NCBI GenBank assembly: GCA_027062035.1
Contig: JAMOUL010000141.1
Span: forward strand, 1 to 10,381
DNA: 10,381 nucleotides
Direction of reading: 5' to 3'
From: Candidatus Aminicenantota bacterium
GTDB lineage: Bacteria > Acidobacteriota > Aminicenantia > S016-38
Shown here: piece after piece, positions 6,228 through 10,381 of the stretch
Layout: every line of letters starts with the position of its first letter
How positions within the stretch are numbered: position 1 is the stretch's first letter
Translations under genes and position numbers: made by a program
Notes under the pieces: generated by a model
Database searches by the model: none
Told to the model about the DNA's origin: nothing
What the model saw: the letters and a program-made list of their open reading frames with translations, nothing else

Positions 6228-8468
6228 ATGGTGGGTGAAATAATAGGCCATTATCACATCCTGGAAGAGCTCGGCCGTGGAGGGATGGGTGTTGTTTACA
6301 AAGCAGAGGATATAAGGCTTAAACGTCTGGTTGCACTGAAGTTTCTTCCCATGGAGATGACGGAAGATAGTGAGGCAAAGGAACGATTCATACAGGAAGC
6401 CCGTGCAGCATCTGCAATAGAGCATCCCAATATATGCGTGATTCACGAGATAAACGAGACAGAGGAAGGGCAATTATACATGGTTATGGGGTATTATGAG
6501 GGTGAAACACTGAAAGAACGCATCAGGCGCGGAAATATTCCTGTTTCAGAGGCTATTGATATAGCTATTCAGATAGCCAGTGGACTTTCCAGGGCTCACC
6601 AGAAGGGTATAATTCACAGGGATATAAAGCCTGCGAATATAATCATAACAGAGGATGGACTTGTGAAGATACTGGATTTCGGCATAGCCAAACTGAAGGG
6701 AAAAACGGATATTACCGCTCAGGACACTATGGTCGGTACAATAAACTACATGTCTCCAGAACAGATTCAGGGAAACAAAGTTGACCAGAGAACTGATATC
6801 TGGGCACTGGGAGTGGTTCTTTATGAAATGCTTACCGGTAAGGTGCCCTTCAGGGGCGACTACGAACAGGCGATTATTTATTCAATTCTAATTGAAGAAC
6901 CTGAGCCTGTTTCCTCTCTTCAAGAAGAATTGCCCCAGGAGTTGGAAAAAATTGTATGCCAGGCACTTAAGAAAGAGCCTGAACAACGTTTTCAAAACAT
7001 AGAGCAGTTTCTTACAATTTTACGTTCTTTTCAGGATAATAACCTGTTAGAGGGGAACAGGAGAATCTCAATGACAGAAAAAGAACTGCCTTCCATTGCG
7101 GTTTTACCCTTTACCAACATCAGTAACGATCCTGAGCAGGAATATTTTTGTGATGGTGTAGCAGAGGAAATTATTAATGCACTTACACAGATTGATAGGT
7201 TACGCGTGGTTGCAAGGACATCTGCCTTTGCATTTAAAGGAAAAAGCTTAGACATTCGCGAAATTGGTAAGATATTAAACGTCTCCACTATACTGGAGGG
7301 TAGTGTTCGAAAATCCGGAAATCGGGTCAGGATTACGGCTCAGCTTGTTAATGTCTCCGACGGTTACCATATCTGGTCAGAAAAGTTTGACCGGGATCTT
7401 GAAGATATCTTTACGGTACAGGATGAAATATCACAGGAGATCGTACACAGACTAAAGGGCAAACTTCTTGGAGAGGATAAAGATAGGCTGGCACGCATTC
7501 CAGTAGGGGATATGGAAGCCTACCAGCTTTTTTTAAAGGGCCGTTATTTCATGTATAAAATGACAAAAGATAACCTGAATAAAGCAATTGATTGTTTTAA
7601 ACAGGCCATTGATAGATTACCCAATTTCGCAGATGCCCATGCTGGAATAGCAACTGCCTTTAGCATGCACGCAATGATGAATTATTTACCTTCTAAAATT
7701 GCCTGGAACAGAGCAAGAGAGGCAGCACTTAAGGCCCTGGCTATAGACAGAAATCAGGCATCTGCCCATTTAACTTTAGGCATAGTTAAATTATTCCAGG
7801 ATTGGGATTGGCCTGGTGCAGAAAAGGAATTAAGAATTGCTCTAAAATTAAATCCCTATGATGTGAGAGTCCACACGAATTTTGCATTTTTTTATATGGT
7901 TAAGGGTAATATGGAAAAAGCTCTGGAAGAGTCCAGGTATGCATTGCAGCTGGATCCCATTTCAACGGTTTCCAATTTGACCTTTGCAGTAAATTTAATG
8001 CGGGCAAATTATCTTAAAGAGGCTGAAGAGCAGATATATAAGTTAATAGAACTTCTTCCCGGGCATTCCTATGGATACTACTTATTGGGTCAGGTTAAAA
8101 TTTTACAGGGAAAATATAGTGAGGGAATTTCACATATAGAAGAGTTAATACAACGCTCAGGTAAAACAGGTCTTTTACTGTCCGCTCTGGGTTGGGCTTA
8201 CGGTAAGGCCGGTTACGAGAATAAGGCCCGTGCAATTTTAAAGGAACTTGAAAGTAGCTCGCATAAAGAAAATTTTAGTTCAATTTACCTTGTTAGGATT
8301 TACACGGCTTTAAAAGAATTTGATCAAGCATTTAATTATTTGGAAAAGGCTTACCAGGAAAGGGATTCGGAGTTGATTGCTATTAAAACAGAAGAAAGTA
8401 TAAGTGATTTACGTTCTGATCCTCGTTTTACCCAATTTTTAAAGAAGATGGGGTTGGCGGATGTTTAA
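6228..8468 (+). CDS. Soluble Ser/Thr protein kinase with TolB/FlgO-like and TPR domains (kinase 2)
   Basis: A 746-aa paralog of kinase 1. Kinase domain at about 8-266: complete glycine loop GRGGMG (16-21), Lys38 in VALKF, Glu57, HRDIKPAN (130-137), DFG (150-152), SPE (176-178), and activation-loop Thr160, 163, 167 and 171, so predicted active. The hinge reads VMGYY where kinase 1 has VMEYY. Unlike kinase 1 there is no hydrophobic helix between the kinase and the TolB/FlgO-like domain (PSIAVLPF at 288-295 to VQDEIS at 397-402), so the whole protein should be cytosolic. TPR-like repeats fill about 430-710, and the end SDLRSDPRFTQFLKKMGL is a common C-terminal signature of this protein class. 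The ATG at 6228 follows a purine-rich Shine-Dalgarno (6214-6222). Codons 20-99 carry the near-identical block shared with kinase 3. TPRs suggest protein-protein contacts; partners are unknown. Confidence 0.93.
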   Translation: MVGEIIGHYHILEELGRGGMGVVYKAEDIRLKRLVALKFLPMEMTEDSEAKERFIQEARAASAIEHPNICVIHEINETEEGQLYMVMGYYEGETLKERIRRGNIPVSEAIDIAIQIASGLSRAHQKGIIHRDIKPANIIITEDGLVKILDFGIAKLKGKTDITAQDTMVGTINYMSPEQIQGNKVDQRTDIWALGVVLYEMLTGKVPFRGDYEQAIIYSILIEEPEPVSSLQEELPQELEKIVCQALKKEPEQRFQNIEQFLTILRSFQDNNLLEGNRRISMTEKELPSIAVLPFTNISNDPEQEYFCDGVAEEIINALTQIDRLRVVARTSAFAFKGKSLDIREIGKILNVSTILEGSVRKSGNRVRITAQLVNVSDGYHIWSEKFDRDLEDIFTVQDEISQEIVHRLKGKLLGEDKDRLARIPVGDMEAYQLFLKGRYFMYKMTKDNLNKAIDCFKQAIDRLPNFADAHAGIATAFSMHAMMNYLPSKIAWNRAREAALKALAIDRNQASAHLTLGIVKLFQDWDWPGAEKELRIALKLNPYDVRVHTNFAFFYMVKGNMEKALEESRYALQLDPISTVSNLTFAVNLMRANYLKEAEEQIYKLIELLPGHSYGYYLLGQVKILQGKYSEGISHIEELIQRSGKTGLLLSALGWAYGKAGYENKARAILKELESSSHKENFSSIYLVRIYTALKEFDQAFNYLEKAYQERDSELIAIKTEESISDLRSDPRFTQFLKKMGLADV
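6285..6523 (+). repeat. 239-bp near-identical block, copy A (kinase 2 N-lobe)
   Basis: This segment matches 9993-10231 at 237 of 239 positions with a constant offset of 3,708 bp. The only differences are at 6392 (A against C) and 6506 (A against G), both synonymous third positions. It starts exactly at the Met20 codon of the glycine loop and ends inside the Ile99 codon, so it covers most of the ATP-binding lobe and the hinge. The 54 bp upstream match kinase 3 at only 39/54 and the 150 bp downstream at about 105/150. Kinase 1 does not share the block. This is best read as a gene-conversion tract; donor and recipient cannot be told apart here. Confidence 0.95.
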
Positions 8469-8521
8469 AATTATAAAACATTACATTTTAAACAGAATTT
8501 TAAATTTTGTCAGGATTATTT

Positions 8522-8596
8522 ATGTTTATCTATGCCCTTTCAAAATGGGCAAAATACCAGGTTTTTCAGGAATTAAAAGGAGGTCTTAAAAAATGA
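8522..8596 (+). CDS. Possible 24-aa leader peptide overlapping the glycosyltransferase start
   Basis: A 24-codon ORF (MFIYALSKWAKYQVFQELKG, then GLKK) with AGGA (8512-8515) 6 nt before its ATG. Its TGA overlaps the glycosyltransferase ATG as ATGA (8593-8596), the usual arrangement for translational coupling. Its last codons also contain the glycosyltransferase Shine-Dalgarno. The peptide has no run of one amino acid, so classical attenuation is not suggested. Short ORFs are common by chance in AT-rich DNA, so this is tentative. Confidence 0.25.
   Translation: MFIYALSKWAKYQVFQELKGGLKK
8575..8584 (+). promoter_or_regulatory. Strong Shine-Dalgarno for the glycosyltransferase
   Basis: AAAAGGAGGT is nearly a full anti-Shine-Dalgarno complement, ending 8 nt before the ATG at 8593. 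It fixes the start and predicts efficient translation. The rest of the 124-bp gap (8469-8592) is AT-rich; it contains ATTTTAAA twice (8485-8492, 8497-8504) and a TTGTCA (8507-8512) with no convincing -10 at a proper distance. Confidence 0.8.
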
Positions 8597-9804
8597 GAAA
8601 AAAAGTTTTATATGTGAGTGGTTCCATTGGTCTGGGACATATCACCAGAGACCTCGCAATAGCGAGAGAATTGCGAAAGCTAAATCCTGAGGTGGAAATT
8701 TCCTGGTTAGCTGCTCCTCCAGCGAGCCACTTTATCAAAGAGAAGGGCGAAAAACTTTGTCCTGAGGCAAGTATGTATGCAAATGATAGTATGGCTGCTG
8801 AAAAGGCAACAGAGAAAAACTACCGATTAAATCTTTTGAAATATTCACTTAAGGCAAGGAAGGATTGGAAGCAGAATGTTGAAGTTTTTAGAAAGATAGT
8901 AACAGAGGAAAAGTTTGACCTTATAATAGCAGATGAAGCTTATGAGATTAAGATGGCATTATCAGATGGGGAAGTCCGTATAGATGCACCCTTTGTCATG
9001 ATATATGACTTTATAGGAAACATCTCTATGAGCTGGAATCCTCTCGAAAAGCTGGGGACCTATATATGGAATTTACGGTGGGCAAAATTCGGGGATTTTT
9101 TTGATGGTGAAAAGAATATAGCTCTGTTTATAGGTGAGCCAGAAGACATTCCAGACACTCGTCTTGGTTTTCTTCTTCCAAATCGACGTGAACTTGCCAG
9201 AAAGGTTTGTAAGTTCGTTGGGTATATATTGCAATTTGACCCGGCAGACTACGCAGATAAGGAAAAGGTAAGGGCAAAACTGGGCTATGGTAAGACCCCT
9301 CTGGTCATTTGCTCCATCGGCGGTACTTCAGTGGGAAGGGAATTATTAACACTTTGTAGTCTGGCCTATCCCATAATTAAAAGAGAAATCCCTGATCTGC
9401 GTATGATTTTAGTGTGCGGACCCCGTCTGTCTGCCGAATCGAAGAATTTTCCCGAGGGTTTAGAGATAAAGGAATATGTTCCTTCTCTTTATGAACACTT
9501 TGCAGCAAGCGATCTTGCTATTGTGCATGCCGGAGGCACAACAACACTCGAGTTGACCGCTCTAAGACGACCATTTATATATTTTCCCCTGGAAGGACAT
9601 TTTGAACAGGAAGTTCATGTGGTGTGGCGTCTGGAACGGCATCAGGCCGGGGTTAAGATGTTATATTCACAGACAACTCCAGAATCTCTGGCTGAAAAAG
9701 TCATTATGGAGTTAAATAAAGAGGTTACATGGGCTGCTATTCCAACAGATGGTGCTCAAAAAGCATCCCGGATTATTAACCGGGCTCTTCAAGGAAGTCT
9801 GTGA
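8593..9804 (+). CDS. GT-B fold glycosyltransferase (GT1/GT28-like, MurG/UGT-type C-lobe)
   Basis: A 403-aa predicted soluble or membrane-associated glycosyltransferase that moves a sugar from a nucleotide-sugar donor to an unknown acceptor. The N-lobe opens with a glycine-rich loop and GHITRDLAIAREL (GSIGLGH at 10-16), as in the GT1/GT28 superfamily. The C-lobe has CSIGGTS (240-246) and the donor-binding signature VHAGGTTTLELTALRRP (311-327), followed by FPLEGHFEQ (331-339), where the HAGG loop, Glu320 and the final Gln match the nucleotide-sugar site of the family. No signal peptide or membrane helix is visible. MurG itself is unlikely: the N-terminal motif and overall sequence differ, and there are no cell-wall neighbours. 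Length fits the family. The start is set by a strong Shine-Dalgarno. Lying between two kinase genes it may belong to an envelope or glycolipid modification function under their control, but this is inference. Confidence 0.88.
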   Translation: MRKKVLYVSGSIGLGHITRDLAIARELRKLNPEVEISWLAAPPASHFIKEKGEKLCPEASMYANDSMAAEKATEKNYRLNLLKYSLKARKDWKQNVEVFRKIVTEEKFDLIIADEAYEIKMALSDGEVRIDAPFVMIYDFIGNISMSWNPLEKLGTYIWNLRWAKFGDFFDGEKNIALFIGEPEDIPDTRLGFLLPNRRELARKVCKFVGYILQFDPADYADKEKVRAKLGYGKTPLVICSIGGTSVGRELLTLCSLAYPIIKREIPDLRMILVCGPRLSAESKNFPEGLEIKEYVPSLYEHFAASDLAIVHAGGTTTLELTALRRPFIYFPLEGHFEQEVHVVWRLERHQAGVKMLYSQTTPESLAEKVIMELNKEVTWAAIPTDGAQKASRIINRALQGSL

Positions 9805-9848
9805 TGAATAGTGTATTTATTGTGTGTAGATTCAAAATTGAATTTTAA
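9804..9848 (+). other. Possible 14-codon mini-ORF coupled to the glycosyltransferase stop
   Basis: The glycosyltransferase TGA overlaps an ATG (TGATG, 9802-9806), preceded by AAGGAAG (9791-9797) at good spacing. The frame MNSVFIVCRFKIEF ends at TAA 9846-9848. Just before and across its end is an AT-rich dyad (AAAATT 9834-9839 / AATTTT 9841-9846, and GAATT 9840-9844 / AATTC 9847-9851) that could be an operator or nothing. The peptide is not recognised, and chance occurrence is likely. Confidence 0.15.
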
Positions 9849-9851
9849 TTC

Positions 9852-9923
9852 ATGGAGAACAATGAAATGAATGGCCTTTATTATCGAAAAAAATATGAGT
9901 ATATCTGGAGGAGTGGATTTTGA
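9852..9923 (+). other. Possible 23-codon mini-ORF ending in the kinase 3 Shine-Dalgarno
   Basis: ATG at 9852, or an internal ATG at 9867 that has GGAG (9854-9857) 9 nt upstream, reads to a TGA at 9921-9923 that overlaps the kinase 3 ribosome site GAAGGAGGG (9922-9930). The product (MENNEMNGLYYRKKYEYIWR plus SGF) is small, basic and aromatic, and is not recognised. It could act as a leader peptide. The evidence is limited to its position, so confidence is low. Apart from the two mini-ORFs, the 134-bp gap shows no clear promoter. Confidence 0.15.
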
Positions 9924-9938
9924 AGGAGGGTTCTTACG

Positions 9939-10381
9939 GTGGATAGAGTAATAGGTCACTACCGCATCCTTGAGGAAATTGCCCGTGGAGGTATGGGTGT
10001 TGTTTACAAAGCAGAGGATATAAGGCTTAAACGTCTGGTTGCACTGAAGTTTCTTCCCATGGAGATGACGGAAGATAGTGAGGCAAAGGAACGATTCATC
10101 CAGGAAGCCCGTGCAGCATCTGCAATAGAGCATCCCAATATATGCGTGATTCACGAGATAAACGAGACAGAGGAAGGGCAATTATACATGGTTATGGGGT
10201 ATTATGAGGGTGAGACACTGAAAGAACGCATTGCCCGTGGTCCCCTTCCGGAGAAAGAGGCTGTAGATATAGCAATTCAGATAGCATCTGGCCTTTCGAA
10301 GGCGCATAAAAAGGGAATTGTTCACCGGGATATAAAACCTGCAAACATAATGGTAACAGATGAGGGGGAGGTAAAAATACT
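9939..10381 (+). CDS. Ser/Thr protein kinase (kinase 3), 3'-truncated by window end
   Basis: The first 147 codons of a third Hanks-type kinase are visible. The start is GTG: an in-frame TGA at 9921-9923 blocks upstream extension, and AAGGAGG (9923-9929) lies 9 nt before the GTG. Visible motifs are the glycine loop ARGGMG (15-20, first Gly replaced by Ala), Lys37 in VALKF, Glu56, hinge VMGYY, and the catalytic loop HRDIKPAN (129-136). The window ends at VKIL, just before the expected DFG, so activity and any C-terminal sensor cannot be judged; a TolB/FlgO-TPR tail like its paralogs is likely. Residues 19-98 are identical to kinase 2 residues 20-99, while the preceding and following parts are clearly diverged. 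It follows the glycosyltransferase by 134 bp. Confidence 0.92.
   Translation, partial: MDRVIGHYRILEEIARGGMGVVYKAEDIRLKRLVALKFLPMEMTEDSEAKERFIQEARAASAIEHPNICVIHEINETEEGQLYMVMGYYEGETLKERIARGPLPEKEAVDIAIQIASGLSKAHKKGIVHRDIKPANIMVTDEGEVKI
9993..10231 (+). repeat. 239-bp near-identical block, copy B (kinase 3 N-lobe)
   Basis: Second copy of the block at 6285-6523, with C at 10100 and G at 10214 as its only differences. The edges are sharp: 9992 (T against G) and 10232 (T against C) are the first mismatches, and divergence of about 28-30% begins at once on both sides. No terminal inverted repeats or target duplications are present and the reading frame is unbroken, so this is homologous exchange between paralogs and not an inserted element. 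Confidence 0.95.

Noticed and set aside
8534..8550. Hairpin GCCC...GGGC as a terminator between kinase 2 and the glycosyltransferase
   Set aside because: Only four solid pairs and no T-tract after it; the bases fall inside the mini-ORF and too near the next gene.
8593..9804. Naming the glycosyltransferase murG
   Set aside because: The C-lobe donor motif is superfamily-wide; the N-terminal motif and neighbours do not match MurG.
6198..10181. Two - strand open frames (6198-6473 and 9789-10181) sharing almost the same cysteine-rich peptide, which could suggest a duplicated small gene
   Set aside because: They are the antisense of the near-identical kinase N-lobe block; the peptide match is a by-product of that nucleotide identity.
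6285..10231. The 239-bp repeat as a mobile element or insertion
   Set aside because: No terminal repeats, target duplications or transposase; both copies sit in frame at homologous positions of paralogous genes.
1..10381. CRISPR arrays, tRNA or rRNA genes, riboswitches, phage or toxin-antitoxin modules
   Set aside because: No regularly spaced repeats, cloverleaf-like sequences, rRNA signatures or matching protein motifs were seen in any gap; the gaps are all shorter than 300 bp.

Overview
The window is moderately AT-rich bacterial DNA with every credible gene on the + strand. It holds the 3' part of an RND-type envelope transporter, a GAF/PP2C (RsbU/SpoIIE-type) phosphatase, two complete and one truncated Hanks-type Ser/Thr protein kinases, and a GT-B glycosyltransferase. 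Kinases fused to a TolB/FlgO-like domain plus TPR repeats, present as tandem paralogs, are typical of Acidobacteriota and Aminicenantes-like candidate phyla. I infer such a Gram-negative lineage from protein architecture only; there is no rRNA or other marker in the window.

Layout: (1) 2-2146, RND permease, 5' end outside the window. (2) A short gap with a good sigma70-like promoter (TTGACA-16-TAAAAT), then 2204-3526, GAF-PP2C phosphatase. (3) 3527-3807, an AT-rich dyad, a 46-codon small ORF with a strong Shine-Dalgarno, and two TAAAGGAGG copies 55 bp apart; a single +1 shift would lengthen the small ORF to 64 codons ending just upstream of the next gene. (4) 3808-6201, kinase 1 (TTG start): kinase, one membrane helix, TolB/FlgO-like domain, TPRs. 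(5) 6228-8468, kinase 2: same plan without the membrane helix. (6) 8469-8592, AT-rich leader with a 24-codon mini-ORF whose stop overlaps the next start (ATGA). (7) 8593-9804, glycosyltransferase. (8) 9805-9938, leader with mini-ORFs. (9) 9939-10381, kinase 3 (GTG start), cut by the window end just before its DFG motif.

The genes suggest a regulatory island: a phosphatase and several kinases of different topology (one membrane-spanning, one soluble), each with a large C-terminal sensor or scaffold, next to a transporter and a sugar transferase. Substrates cannot be read from the sequence.

The strongest unusual signal is a 239-bp block (6285-6523 and 9993-10231) that is 237/239 identical between kinases 2 and 3, while the flanks are only about 70-72% identical. 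It encodes 80 identical residues covering most of the ATP-binding lobe. Its sharp edges inside paralogous coding DNA point to recent gene conversion that made the N-lobes uniform and left the C-lobes divergent. No CRISPR, tRNA, rRNA, IS element or recognisable new defence system was found.
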